From an uncultured Prevotellaceae bacterium (GTDB taxonomy: Bacteria; Bacteroidota; Bacteroidia; Bacteroidales; Bacteroidaceae): DNA of 52,709 nucleotides. The stretch covers positions 1 to 52,709 of the forward strand of contig ONKB01000015.1 of the NCBI GenBank assembly GCA_900318305.1, given 5' to 3'. The position numbers were made by a program, and so were the translations under genes. Under the pieces are notes generated by a model. The model saw only the letters and a program-made list of their open reading frames with translations, was not told where the DNA came from and ran no database searches. This document shows, one piece after another, positions 1 to 8,780 of this stretch (positions are counted from its first letter, which is position 1; each line of letters starts with the position of its first letter).

Positions 1-567
1 AACAAATCGCACTATTTCAACAAGTTATCAATTTGCTGGCAGTTTGACGTTCACGGGAAACGCCCTGTTTTCCCCAGGTGAGAGTGTCTTTTTTGTCCTT
101 CACGACATGGATTGCTCAAAATATTAAAATCTCAGAGGGTAAAAACATGGCTTTTCCTGGCTTTACTGGCAAACTCTAAAATATCGGAACACTTGTAAAT
201 CAGCAACATAAAAGCGTCTCCCGTATCCAACCCGCTTTATATTTTTGTGTCAGAAAATCCCGATATCGGAGGATTTTTGTTGCTTGAATCCCGATGACAT
301 TTCGTCAGGTCTTAACCCTAATTTGTGTTGGAAATTTATGAATACTGCCCTCTATAAGAAAAGGCAAACTTCGGAAAATATGGGCTCGGCTGCAAGCCTG
401 TGTTTGATTTAGCAAAAAAAATAAAAACCCTCACTTCAGTATGTGTCGGACTTACGGTCTTTATAAGATGCAAGGTAACTATTTTTCCTTGTGAGCAAAC
501 TCACAGATAAAAATAAAAATATCCACCTTAAATCTTTATCTCTTGCAGAGCCATCACATACTTCGTG

Positions 568-597
568 AGCAAAAACATCGCCCTTCGGGCTAAAAAA
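568..597 (-). repeat. 30-nt dispersed repeat containing GCCCGAAGGGC, copy 1
   Basis: Read on the minus strand, this segment matches 50283-50312 (plus strand) at 28 of 30 positions. It starts with a T run, continues with AGCCCGAAGGGCG (a small stem-loop, GCCC-GAA-GGGC), and ends in TTTGCT. Two copies about 50 kb apart in opposite orientation point to a genome-dispersed repeat. Confidence 0.7.
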
Positions 598-600
598 CAT

Positions 601-697
601 CCTCTCCCTGACACTCTCCTCAAGGGAGAGAACTGTTATATCATTGACTTTAAGCAACTTAACATTTCCCTCTCTTGAGGAGAGGGTTAGGGAGAGG
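601..697 (-). repeat. MITE/REP-like inverted-repeat element, copy 1
   Basis: The ends form an imperfect inverted repeat of about 30 bp: CCTCTCCCTGACACTCTCC at the left, and GGAGAGGGTTAGGGAGAGG at the right. Each arm carries its own small palindrome around CTCAAGGGAG or CTCTTGAG. The central 30 bp, read on the minus strand, resembles the centre of the element at 48680-48777, including TTAAGTTGCTT, GTCAA and ATAACAG. The two are therefore related copies in opposite orientation. No open reading frame is inside. Confidence 0.75.
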
Positions 698-722
698 CTT
701 TGAGACTTTTGCCGGTGAGCAC

Positions 723-761
723 AAAAAAGAGGTGAGACCTTTTGTGTAGGTCTCACCTCTT
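723..761 (-). terminator. Intrinsic terminator of the TonB receptor gene
   Basis: Perfect 13-bp stem AAGAGGTGAGACC (727-739) with GGTCTCACCTCTT (749-761) and a 9-nt loop. On the minus strand the stem is followed by a U run (723-728). It lies about 24 bp past the receptor stop codon. Confidence 0.9.
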
Positions 762-784
762 CAGGTTATATCAAGACTACGGTA

Positions 785-3700
785 TCAGAATGTCACCTTC
801 AAACCAAGTTGGGCATGCCAACGAGAGAAGATATTGTTAATTGATGGACCGGTAGTACCTGTGTAAGAGAATGTTCCTTCACGACTGTCGCCGTTAATGG
901 CAATAGACTCAACCTTCAACGGGGAGACAGCTGTAGTACTTGAGTAGTATGTACCCCACTTCTTGTTCAGGAGGTTGGCAACGTTGGTGATGTCAAGTGA
1001 CAACTGAACCTTACCACCTCTCTTGTTGTAGAAGAAGTTCTCTGCAAAGTGGAAATCAAAATGGTTCTCCCATGGAGCCATGGCACCAAAACGCTCAGCG
1101 AACTCGCCTCTGTGTTCCTTAGCATAGCGGTCATTGGCACACCAAGCCTGGAAGTTGACCTTGTCATCAGGAGTCTTCCAGTTCATCAACTCAATCTCAG
1201 CATCTGTCGGGATGTACAGCAAAGTGTGTCCCGAGCGGCCGTCACCGTTGAATGTCTTGTTGTTGTTGCCGCTGGTAGACTCAGACATGGTCAGGCTATA
1301 ACGCATACCTGTGTTGCCATAGTATGTCAGGCCAACTTCTGTATTGAGCAGGCCACCTGCATACTTCGGAGAATTGAACATGGCACGAACCTTAACCTGA
1401 TGAGGCATGTCAAACATAGAGTAGCTCAGCTTGGCCTCATTGACATCGGTAGAAGCGTAGTTGTTCCAGTTGGACAGAGCTACAGAAGACAGACCGTCGT
1501 TGACAGCCTTGGAGTGTCCGAAGGTATAGCTTGCGCTCAAATCAAGACCGAAGTTGAAACTCTTCTCAATCTTGGCAATAAACTGATAAGAATAGCCCTG
1601 GTTGATACTGCGGAGGTTGATGATGTTGTAGTATGCACCCGCGTTAGTACTGTAATAAGGTACAGAGCTTGCCTCAACACCAGGAACAACATAAGAGCGC
1701 TGGCTGGTCTCCTTGAGGGCCAGGTTCTCGAAGTAAACAGCATTCAGATTCTTGGAATACAATGCCTCTACAGAAGCCTTGAAACCAGCACCGAAGTCTT
1801 GCTCCAAAGCCAAGTTGGAACGCCATGTCTGCGGATATTTGAAACTACCGCTGACAGTATTGATGGTAGGTTTGGCAGAAGAAGCTCCTGACTGAACAAG
1901 AGCCATCTGATCCTGCCAATGATCAAGCTGGTTTGCAACGGTATACAGGGTGGTAGATTTCATTTCCATACCTGTGTTGCTGTAAACATTGCTCAGCCAT
2001 ACAAACGGCACACGACCTGTGAACAAGCCCGTTCCACCACGCAACAAAGTCTTCTTTGACTTGTTGAGATACAAGCGGAAGCCTACACGCGGAGAAGTCA
2101 ATATCGTGAAATCAGGCACCTGACCTACCCTTACACCGTATGTCCTGGCATAAACAGATGTATTGAATGCAGGATTGGCTGTTGGTGAATTCCAGAAGAA
2201 AGGTGCATCAAAACGCAGACCATAGGTAAGCTGGAACAACTCAGAAGCGTCCCACTTGTCCTGTGCATAAAGGCCCAGCTGACCTGCCTGAACATTGGCG
2301 AGCCAACCATAGCTACCTGTCAGGGCATAGTCGGAATAGTTGTAGTAGTAGCGGGTTGCATTATTGTTGAGGAAGTCATTTATACCATTATAATAATACT
2401 CACCATTGGAATACTGATAGTAGCCGTTATAGAAGTTATAGGACTCATTGTGGGTACCGATGGTAAGTGTGTGGTTGCCCAGATAGAATGACAAGTTGTC
2501 CTCTATGGTGATGTTGTCCTGATCCAGACTATTGATGCCTGAAGAGTATTCCGTACCAATGTTAATGCTACCACTCTTTGTTCCAAATTCCTGAACATTT
2601 GTGATATATGCCGTAGGACCCTGATAAGGTACATCACGCCAGTCTCTTACACGGATATAAGAAGCACGGGCCTCATTGGAGATGATGTCGCTTAATTTTG
2701 AATGCAACTCAGCAACGAAAGAATGAGTGCGGTTAGTCTGCTTGTAACCAGAGTTGTTGAAATACAACGTTGTAGCAGAAGAGTTGGCCTTGTCCTGAGA
2801 AGCTCCGTTATACTGATAGCGGAATGTCAGCTTGTGCTTGTCGTTGATATTCCAGTCAATACGGCCTAACACGCCAAGACTCTGGGTCTGTACGTCCTTC
2901 GGACCGAAACTCTCACGGATACCTGTTCTCTGATAATAGAGTTCAGCTATCTGCTGAGCCAAAGCTGCTGTAACAAAAGAATTGTCATCTACACCAGGAT
3001 ACCAGGAGTTAGGGTAAGAATTCTTCTTGTACTCAGCACTGGCGAAGAAGAACAGCTTGTCCTTGATGATAGGGCCGCCAATGGTTGCACCAAAGGTCTC
3101 ATCATACTGCTTAGTCATCTTATCGGTCTTCTGCAGAGCCTGATTATGACGGCCATAGAAGTTCTGGTTATTGTAGTAACCATATGCACTCCCGTGGAAC
3201 TGGTTAGTACCTGACTTGGTGACAGCATTGATGGCACCGCCTGTGAAACCGCTCTGACGAACATCGAAAGGTGCTACAGATACCTGTATCTGCTCAATGG
3301 CATCGAGGGAGATAGGATTGGCACCTGTCTGACCACCGTTGGTACCTGATCCGGCAAGACCGAACACATCGTTACTTACCGTACCATCAATCTGGAAAGA
3401 GTTGTAACGGTTGTTGTTACCACTAACAGACACACCGCCGTACTTGGAAACAGATACAAGAGTAGTCTGCTTAATCACATCGTAGATGTTACGGTCAATT
3501 GTCGGAGCCAGTTCTATCTGGCTGTTGTTAAAGATAGTGGCTTCACCCCTTGTTGTTTGTTTGGCACTTACAACCACACCTTGCAGGAGAGTAGTATTCT
3601 CTGCCAGAGATGTTGACAGTTCGTAAGTCTCACCCAAAGACAATGACTTGATGTCAAACTCCTTGGTCTTGCTTCCAACATAACTAATAGTTACCTTGTA

Positions 3701-3931
3701 AGGACCACCGGCACGCATACCCTGAATGGTATAACGTCCTGACATGTTAGTGGCTGCGCCATACTTGGTACCTGAAGGTACATGGACTGCCTGGACAATT
3801 GCACCTATGACAGGGGCATTGTCCGTCTTGTCTGTAATCTTACCACTCATTGAAGACGTGGTAATCTGTGCTAATACGGATGATACTGTAAAAAATATCA
3901 TCACCAATAGCAAATGCAATTTTTTCTGCAT
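785..3931 (-). CDS. Oar-like TonB-dependent outer-membrane receptor
   Basis: 1048-residue outer-membrane protein. A signal peptide (about residues 1-22, ending VLAQ) precedes a carboxypeptidase-regulatory-like beta-sandwich (about 25-110, GKITDKTDNAPVIGAIV). A plug domain follows (about 115-240; FQIDGTVSND, GFTGGAINAVTKSGTNQFHG), then a long barrel rich in aromatic residues ending in LGLKVTF with a terminal Phe. These are marks of the OmpA-related/Oar TonB receptor group, which import or bind unknown ligands using TonB energy. No SusD-like partner is adjacent, so a classical glycan Sus system is unlikely. The gene is monocistronic, with its own -7 box at 4040-4047 and a strong terminator. The substrate cannot be predicted. 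Confidence 0.93.
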   Translation of the reverse strand: MQKKLHLLLVMIFFTVSSVLAQITTSSMSGKITDKTDNAPVIGAIVQAVHVPSGTKYGAATNMSGRYTIQGMRAGGPYKVTISYVGSKTKEFDIKSLSLGETYELSTSLAENTTLLQGVVVSAKQTTRGEATIFNNSQIELAPTIDRNIYDVIKQTTLVSVSKYGGVSVSGNNNRYNSFQIDGTVSNDVFGLAGSGTNGGQTGANPISLDAIEQIQVSVAPFDVRQSGFTGGAINAVTKSGTNQFHGSAYGYYNNQNFYGRHNQALQKTDKMTKQYDETFGATIGGPIIKDKLFFFASAEYKKNSYPNSWYPGVDDNSFVTAALAQQIAELYYQRTGIRESFGPKDVQTQSLGVLGRIDWNINDKHKLTFRYQYNGASQDKANSSATTLYFNNSGYKQTNRTHSFVAELHSKLSDIISNEARASYIRVRDWRDVPYQGPTAYITNVQEFGTKSGSINIGTEYSSGINSLDQDNITIEDNLSFYLGNHTLTIGTHNESYNFYNGYYQYSNGEYYYNGINDFLNNNATRYYYNYSDYALTGSYGWLANVQAGQLGLYAQDKWDASELFQLTYGLRFDAPFFWNSPTANPAFNTSVYARTYGVRVGQVPDFTILTSPRVGFRLYLNKSKKTLLRGGTGLFTGRVPFVWLSNVYSNTGMEMKSTTLYTVANQLDHWQDQMALVQSGASSAKPTINTVSGSFKYPQTWRSNLALEQDFGAGFKASVEALYSKNLNAVYFENLALKETSQRSYVVPGVEASSVPYYSTNAGAYYNIINLRSINQGYSYQFIAKIEKSFNFGLDLSASYTFGHSKAVNDGLSSVALSNWNNYASTDVNEAKLSYSMFDMPHQVKVRAMFNSPKYAGGLLNTEVGLTYYGNTGMRYSLTMSESTSGNNNKTFNGDGRSGHTLLYIPTDAEIELMNWKTPDDKVNFQAWCANDRYAKEHRGEFAERFGAMAPWENHFDFHFAENFFYNKRGGKVQLSLDITNVANLLNKKWGTYYSSTTAVSPLKVESIAINGDSREGTFSYTGTTGPSINNIFSRWHAQLGLKVTF

Positions 3932-4039
3932 ACGTTAAATTTTTAGGATTGATATTAAATATTTATTGTATTGAATTGATATTCTGACAATAAACAAGTC
4001 TGATTATGCTGCATCAGATACTTTGCTTGATTTATAGTG

Positions 4040-4047
4040 CAAAGATA
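4040..4047 (-). promoter_or_regulatory. Bacteroidetes -7 box (TATCTTTG) for the TonB receptor
   Basis: Minus-strand TATCTTTG matches the TAnnTTTG consensus. A weak -33 (CTTG, complement of 4066-4069) lies 18 nt upstream. It implies a 5' leader of about 100 nt ahead of the start at 3931. Confidence 0.55.
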
Positions 4048-4205
4048 ACCTAAAAGTTAATACTACAAGGATATAATTTTTAAATTTTAATCACATTTAT
4101 TAATTTATTAATAAGATTCAATTTGTGTCCGAAAAACAGGGACGAATCAAGGGATCACCTGCAAAAAACCCTGTGTTAAGATTCCATTTTGATAATATGA
4201 ATCAC

Positions 4206-4213
4206 TATCTTTG
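4206..4213 (+). promoter_or_regulatory. -7 box (TATCTTTG) deciding the start of the next gene
   Basis: TATCTTTG lies 21 nt before the ATG at 4235. An in-frame TTG at 4211 falls inside this box, so translation must start at the downstream ATG. The nearest TTTG (4188-4191) has only a 14-nt spacer, so the -33 is unclear. Confidence 0.6.
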
Positions 4214-4234
4214 CAGAAACAAAATGTTACAACA

Positions 4235-5086
4235 ATGAGAATACTGAAAACACTCACCATCGCAGTTTTACTGCTCACCCCTTTTTGGTCATACGCTCAA
4301 AGCGTAAGCGACTCTTTAGCCCTGATCAATGCAAACTGGAACTGGACCAAGCTTGGCAAAGGAGCTAAAGCCGGTCACGCCATCATCCCCATGTTTGGCG
4401 ACAAGCAAAGCATTTCTGTCATTAAGTATCCTGCCAAGAGATTCAAGACATACATTATTGATGCCCAGCATCCCAATGAAGGCACCACACCAGCCATTGC
4501 CAAAAGACATAAAGCCAAAGCAGCCATCAATGCCAGCTACTTTGACATGAAGAAACTCATTCCGGCAACCTACTTCGTATCGGGTGGCAGAATTGTCGGA
4601 GACACATACAAGAATGAATTCTTCCGTTGCGACGGCTATGTCGCCACCAAGGAAGAAGGCTCTCACGAGATAGAGATTGCCTCTGTTGACACAAGCAAGA
4701 ACAACATATATCCCTCACAATACCAATCACTTCTGGTATCGGGTCCTCTTGTTCTTATTGACAAGAACATTCCGCCGTTTCCCTCAAAATCCAACTTCTA
4801 TGCCAATCGCCATCCACGCACCGTTATCGGTTTCGACGACAAGGGATATATCTATTTTGTCGTGATTGACGGCAGATGTCCCGACTATGGAGCCTATGGC
4901 GCAAATATTTCTGAAGTAGCCCATATCTCCCGTTATCTGGGCATGACCAATGCCATCAATCTGGACGGGGGCGGCTCATCTACCGCCTGGACGAAGAAGA
5001 GCGGTGTCATCAACTACCCATGCGACAACAGGAAGTTTGACCATGATGGTTGCCGCACAGTACCGAATATCATCATCATGAAATAA
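4235..5086 (+). CDS. Secreted phosphodiester glycosidase-like protein (NAGPA/DUF2233 fold)
   Basis: 283 residues from the ATG at 4235, which gives a clean signal peptide (MRILKTLTIAVLLL..WSYAQ). The mature part carries the hallmarks of the NAGPA (phosphodiester glycosidase) domain: AAINASYFD, the central SGPLVLID, HPRTVIG, and LDGGGSST near the C-terminus. Members hydrolyse GlcNAc-phosphodiester-type bonds or related polymers; the exact substrate here is unknown. It is likely periplasmic or surface-exposed. The gene stands alone and converges on the DUF4923 gene across a perfect palindrome at 5089-5126. The family call is firm, the activity is inferred. Confidence 0.87.
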   Translation: MRILKTLTIAVLLLTPFWSYAQSVSDSLALINANWNWTKLGKGAKAGHAIIPMFGDKQSISVIKYPAKRFKTYIIDAQHPNEGTTPAIAKRHKAKAAINASYFDMKKLIPATYFVSGGRIVGDTYKNEFFRCDGYVATKEEGSHEIEIASVDTSKNNIYPSQYQSLLVSGPLVLIDKNIPPFPSKSNFYANRHPRTVIGFDDKGYIYFVVIDGRCPDYGAYGANISEVAHISRYLGMTNAINLDGGGSSTAWTKKSGVINYPCDNRKFDHDGCRTVPNIIIMK

Positions 5087-5088
5087 AT

Positions 5089-5126
5089 ATCAGCAGAGGG
5101 CCGGGAATTCCCGGCCCTCTGCTGAT
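5089..5126. terminator. Bidirectional terminator, perfect 38-nt palindrome
   Basis: The 38 bases are fully self-complementary, centred on GAATTC (5105-5110). They sit two bases past the stop of the plus-strand glycosidase and 14 bases past the stop of the minus-strand DUF4923 gene, so they can serve both. Confidence 0.88.
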
Positions 5127-5140
5127 TTGTAACAACCAAA

Positions 5141-5797
5141 CTATTTCGTAAACTGCATACCAAGTTGCATGCCGTCATAGTTTTTTGCTATGCCTGCAAC
5201 AGTTGACAAGGTTGAATTAGATGTCAAAGTACTGGCATACTGTGCGAACTTCAGGAGTTTATCAGCCTTGAAGGTCAACTGCAACGCATTACCCTTGATG
5301 GCGGCATTGGCAGTAGCCACCTTCACACCTAAACCTGAATAAAAGGTCACCGTCGAACCTGAAACGGCATATTTTCCTTTGATGGTCTTTTTCTTCAGCT
5401 TTGCTGTGAAGGTAGAATCAGAGACAAAGGTAATCTTAGACATTCCTGAAGTAAATCCGTATTTCGACAACGAATTACCCAGTTTCTTCTGTACGGTATT
5501 GGCGATGACAGCTCCGCCGGCCTGGTTTAACAGTTTCTGGGAAGAGAACGCCACAGCAGGTTCAGAGTATGTCCAGGAGCCAGCCAAACTCTTGCTCGTC
5601 ACAGTTTTAGTGCCAATAATGTTGTTGAAGACGGATGTCAGCACATCACCTGCAGAAGACTCTGTTGATTTCTTGCTGCTTTTATCGGAAGAAGACGAGA
5701 AGATACTGCCGAGAATATCTCCCAAGGAACTTTGCGCAGAGGTTTCTGTTGAAGCCATTGCAACAAAAAATAATGTCAAGTATATCAACCTTTTCAT
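5141..5797 (-). CDS. DUF4923 family secreted/periplasmic protein
   Basis: 218 residues with a signal peptide (MKRLIYLTLFFVAMASTETSAQ), then a Ser/Lys-rich low-complexity linker (about 23-55). A lipocalin-like beta-rich domain follows, with LAGSWTYSEPAVAF, SKITFVSDSTF and KGKYAVSGSTVTFYSG. This matches the Bacteroidetes family DUF4923, whose function is unknown. It starts 7 bases after the stop of the M6 protease gene, so the two are probably cotranscribed. No catalytic residues are evident; ligand binding is a guess from the fold. Confidence 0.85.
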   Translation of the reverse strand: MKRLIYLTLFFVAMASTETSAQSSLGDILGSIFSSSSDKSSKKSTESSAGDVLTSVFNNIIGTKTVTSKSLAGSWTYSEPAVAFSSQKLLNQAGGAVIANTVQKKLGNSLSKYGFTSGMSKITFVSDSTFTAKLKKKTIKGKYAVSGSTVTFYSGLGVKVATANAAIKGNALQLTFKADKLLKFAQYASTLTSNSTLSTVAGIAKNYDGMQLGMQFTK

Positions 5798-5804
5798 AAA
5801 TCAA

Positions 5805-7577
5805 TTATTTTGATATGATAATTTTCCATGTTCTTGCCTGTCCCTTGGGTCTCACGATATAAATCCCTTTGCCATATAGACTTCTCACGTCACCCGTGAG
5901 ACATTCTCCAAGGAGAATACCCTGAGGATTAAATACTTCAACGATTTGGTTGCGGTTATCCAAGGTAACGGGTCTCACCCCCTCTATGCCGTCGTCCATA
6001 TACACAAATGTTATATTCCCGTTATCTTTTCTCGTTATTTCCGTCAGAGTACGATTGAAGTACCCACCGCGGAAAGCTGTAGCCGCCGGCTGGGAAGTAT
6101 TGGATATAACAGTATTATTGGTGTAGCCGGGATACATATCGCCCATGTAATCTTCTCTCGTTGCATAAACGATTTTGCCGCCAACCATTTCCCATGCAGG
6201 AACAGGGTTATTATCAGCACACAAAACAGACATGCGCTGATGGGAGGATATATTATTCACAGTATTGTTTATCCAAGAGCTGCTGCTATAGTCCACATGA
6301 TACACCATCATACCTTCACCATAGTAGGAAGAAAACCATTTTGACGCCGTCCTGTTTTCCAGCATAAGATACTCATTGGCATTGGCTGCATTGGGAATCT
6401 TTATTGAGCGCACGCCCTCACGCCCTGCCAGAGGAGAGAGTTCCACACGTTGTTTCTTTACCTCCAGGACTTTGGGTTGTAACCAGCCCATGAACATTCT
6501 CTCATAGGCAGAATAACCCACTGGCCTTTGACTATGCTCTATATACTGTCCCCAATCCATGATATCCCAATAATCCAATCCGAAATTGCCTGTCAGGCCA
6601 TTGGTTGCATAGAAATCCGGCAACCCCATCAAATGAGAGAATTCATGTATGAAAGTACCTATACCGTCGGGCTGGTCAATACCCGACTCGTCATAGTCAG
6701 CTCTCTCGTTCACACACATCATAGACTCAATGGTAAAACCATTCATCAAATAGTTTTTATCCATAAAACACTTCGCCCATATACTTTCATCAGGTCCATC
6801 TATCTGTTCTCCTCTACCTGCATAAATAAAGCATATGGCTGGTATGCGGCTGCCGGAGGCATAAGGAGACAAATCCGGGTTCCATGTCTTGACACTATCC
6901 AGCGCCTCTGTCATCATACCATAATCGTATATGTCGTTGCCACCAGAATTTCTGCCGTACGAGGCCATCGTCTTGGATAGAGACACCTTTCCAAGTATTC
7001 GGAAATGGGGCTGGAATATACTGTCACTCTGGTCAATAAAATAATCCCTGGCACTACCATAGCCACCCTCATCCTGATAAGCAGAAGCATTGAGATGGGC
7101 ATCAAAGAATACCGAGTCACACTCGGGCAGAAATCTGACATCTGAGAACTGCACCAACACGACAGGTATCTCAGGCTTTCCAAAGGCTTTTATCGTAGCG
7201 GCACTATTTGATGCAAAGCTACCTTTTTGAAAGACATTACGCTCCATATAGCGCCTCACCAGGTCTCTGAAGTCATTGGCCAGCAACGACTCCACCAAGC
7301 TCCGATCCGCCACATCATGCGCCAGTGTCTCAGACGGCACAATGCCTTCTGAAGACAACTGTGCATAGCACCATCGGCACAAGCTGTCTTCCTGTACCAA
7401 AATTCCATCTGAGGTACACATCCCATGGTATCGTTCATCACCAAACCGGCATAATGTCAAACGGCTGCCGTCTGCCTGAACGACTTTAAAACGACGCGGG
7501 AAAGCACGACTGGCACACACGTCGCCACATATCATCCACAGACAAACTGACAAGAATAAGAGAAATATGACTCTCAC
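5805..7577 (-). CDS. Secreted M6-family metalloprotease with type IX-like C-terminal signal
   Basis: I place the start at the GTG at 7577 (590 residues). It gives a clean signal peptide (VIFLLFLSVCLWMICGDVCA) and lies 20 nt after a TATCTTTG box, while the longer upstream frame would read through that promoter. The zinc motif HEFSHLMGLPD (residues 311-321) fits the HExxHxxGxPD signature of M6 (immune inhibitor A-like) peptidases. An N-terminal propeptide-like region precedes it. The last 60 residues (IVEVFNPQGILLGE, GKGIYIVRP, WKIIISK) look like a type A sorting domain of type IX secretion substrates, implying export across the outer membrane. It is probably cotranscribed with DUF4923. Confidence 0.88.
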   Translation of the reverse strand: MRVIFLLFLSVCLWMICGDVCASRAFPRRFKVVQADGSRLTLCRFGDERYHGMCTSDGILVQEDSLCRWCYAQLSSEGIVPSETLAHDVADRSLVESLLANDFRDLVRRYMERNVFQKGSFASNSAATIKAFGKPEIPVVLVQFSDVRFLPECDSVFFDAHLNASAYQDEGGYGSARDYFIDQSDSIFQPHFRILGKVSLSKTMASYGRNSGGNDIYDYGMMTEALDSVKTWNPDLSPYASGSRIPAICFIYAGRGEQIDGPDESIWAKCFMDKNYLMNGFTIESMMCVNERADYDESGIDQPDGIGTFIHEFSHLMGLPDFYATNGLTGNFGLDYWDIMDWGQYIEHSQRPVGYSAYERMFMGWLQPKVLEVKKQRVELSPLAGREGVRSIKIPNAANANEYLMLENRTASKWFSSYYGEGMMVYHVDYSSSSWINNTVNNISSHQRMSVLCADNNPVPAWEMVGGKIVYATREDYMGDMYPGYTNNTVISNTSQPAATAFRGGYFNRTLTEITRKDNGNITFVYMDDGIEGVRPVTLDNRNQIVEVFNPQGILLGECLTGDVRSLYGKGIYIVRPKGQARTWKIIISK

Positions 7578-7596
7578 TTTATATCGGATTATTGTA

Positions 7597-7604
7597 CAAA
7601 GATA
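7597..7604 (-). promoter_or_regulatory. -7 box (TATCTTTG) for the M6 protease
   Basis: CAAAGATA on the plus strand reads TATCTTTG on the minus strand, 20 nt upstream of the GTG start. No convincing TTTG is seen 19-21 nt further up. Confidence 0.6.
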
Positions 7605-7756
7605 TAAAAAAACAAGAAAACACACACAGACCTGACTTTTGTTAATAGATAATGTCCTGCCAGATATCATCGGAGGCTTAAAGGCCATCCTATTATCCCA
7701 ATATGGTCAGACCAAATTAATACCCTTATGACGGGAACAGAATGAAAAAAAATTAG

Positions 7757-7764
7757 TATCTTTG
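7757..7764 (+). promoter_or_regulatory. -7 box (TATCTTTG) for the engB operon
   Basis: TATCTTTG ends 42 nt before the engB ATG at 7807. An in-frame TTG at 7762 lies inside the box and is therefore rejected as a start. The -33 element is not recognisable. Confidence 0.6.
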
Positions 7765-7806
7765 GCTTTAATATTACAGAAAATAAAATATCCAACCACT
7801 TATTAT

Positions 7807-8409
7807 ATGGTTATTCGCAGCGCAAAATACTTCAACGGATGCACCTCCCTGGCAAAATGCCCTAAGAGTGATCTTCCAGAATTTGCATTCATCGGCAGGA
7901 GCAACGTGGGTAAAAGCAGCCTTATCAACATGCTCACTTTGAACGGCAAATTGGCCATGACCTCACAGAATCCAGGCAAGACAATTCTTATTAACCATTA
8001 CATCATCAATAACAACTGGTTTCTTGTAGACCTCCCAGGCTATGGCTATGCAAAACGCGCCAAAAGCGAAACAGCAAAATTTGCCAAGATGATATATTCT
8101 TATATTGAAGGCAGGGAAATGCTGTACTGTTTATTTGTGCTGATTGACAGTAATATACCTGCACAAAAGATTGACCTTGAATTTATCCAATGGCTCGGGG
8201 AACATGGTATTCCATTCAGCATCATTTTCACCAAGGCAGACAAGAGTTCCAATGCTGCCGTGAAAAAAAACATTCAGGCATTCAACACAATTCTACAAGA
8301 AACCTGGGAGGAGCTGCCGAAATATTTCGTAAGCAGTTCTGTGAAAAAGACCGGACGCGACGAGATACTCGACTATATTGACTCCATCTTAAAAACCTGT
8401 GGGAAATGA
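7807..8409 (+). CDS. engB: Ribosome biogenesis GTPase YsxC/EngB
   Basis: 200 residues, the usual size of this family. G1 is GRSNVGKSS (30-38), G3 is DLPGYGYA (from D75), and G4 is TKAD in [10 protein letters not shown]. The family (YihA/YsxC/EngB) acts in late assembly of the 50S ribosomal subunit and is often essential. The start at 7807 is chosen because the upstream TTG lies inside the promoter and the protein then begins in the typical way (MVIRSAKYF). Its last four bases overlap folB (ATGA), and it heads a seven-gene plus-strand run. Confidence 0.95.
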   Translation: MVIRSAKYFNGCTSLAKCPKSDLPEFAFIGRSNVGKSSLINMLTLNGKLAMTSQNPGKTILINHYIINNNWFLVDLPGYGYAKRAKSETAKFAKMIYSYIEGREMLYCLFVLIDSNIPAQKIDLEFIQWLGEHGIPFSIIFTKADKSSNAAVKKNIQAFNTILQETWEELPKYFVSSSVKKTGRDEILDYIDSILKTCGK

Positions 8410-8777
8410 CGCTATCACATGTTGACATTTGTCTCAACGACATCAAGTTATACGGCTACCACGGCATCACGCCTGAGGAGCAAAAAGTGGGGAGTGAGTT
8501 TCGCATCAACCTCTCAATGAATGTAACTGCCGAGTCTGGCGACTTTGACAACGACACGATGACAAAAACGACAGACTATGCCGCAGCGTATGAGGTATTA
8601 CGGAGAGAGTTTAGCAAGACATCCGCCACTCTTGAAAACGTAGCCATCCGGATTTTACAGGCATTATTCCAGCGTTTTTCCATCCTAAACAATGCCGAAA
8701 TAGAAATTCACAAGTTAAACCCTCCCCTTGGGGCAGATTGCGCATCAGCTTCTGTCAGAATCAAAATGCAACGATAA
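8406..8777 (+). CDS. folB: Dihydroneopterin aldolase
   Basis: 123 residues, the full family length. Characteristic stretches are [12 protein letters not shown] near the N-terminus, [11 protein letters not shown] in the middle and KLNPPLGA near the end, as in FolB enzymes. These cleave 7,8-dihydroneopterin to 6-hydroxymethyl-dihydropterin and glycolaldehyde in folate synthesis. Cytosolic; the family forms octamers. It overlaps engB by 4 bases, implying translational coupling, and the next gene starts 3 bases after its stop. Confidence 0.93.
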   Translation: MTLSHVDICLNDIKLYGYHGITPEEQKVGSEFRINLSMNVTAESGDFDNDTMTKTTDYAAAYEVLRREFSKTSATLENVAIRILQALFQRFSILNNAEIEIHKLNPPLGADCASASVRIKMQR

Positions 8778-8780
8778 CAC

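Larger units (their letters stand above)
1..722. other. Non-coding region with repeats, no supported gene
   Basis: No reading frame here looks like a protein. The first 430 bases show only short inverted repeats, for example AAAATCC (254-260) against GGATTTT (271-277) around CGATATCG. From 568 onward the sequence holds a 30-nt dispersed repeat and a 97-bp inverted-repeat element, listed separately. A 106-codon minus-strand frame at 436-756 crosses both repeats and the receptor terminator, so I do not call it. Confidence 0.6.

Noticed and set aside
436-756. 106-codon minus-strand frame
   Set aside because: It runs through two repeats and the receptor terminator hairpin, and has no protein-like features.
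1049-1891. 280-codon plus-strand open frame
   Set aside because: Antisense to the TonB receptor barrel; long mirror frames are common over such genes.
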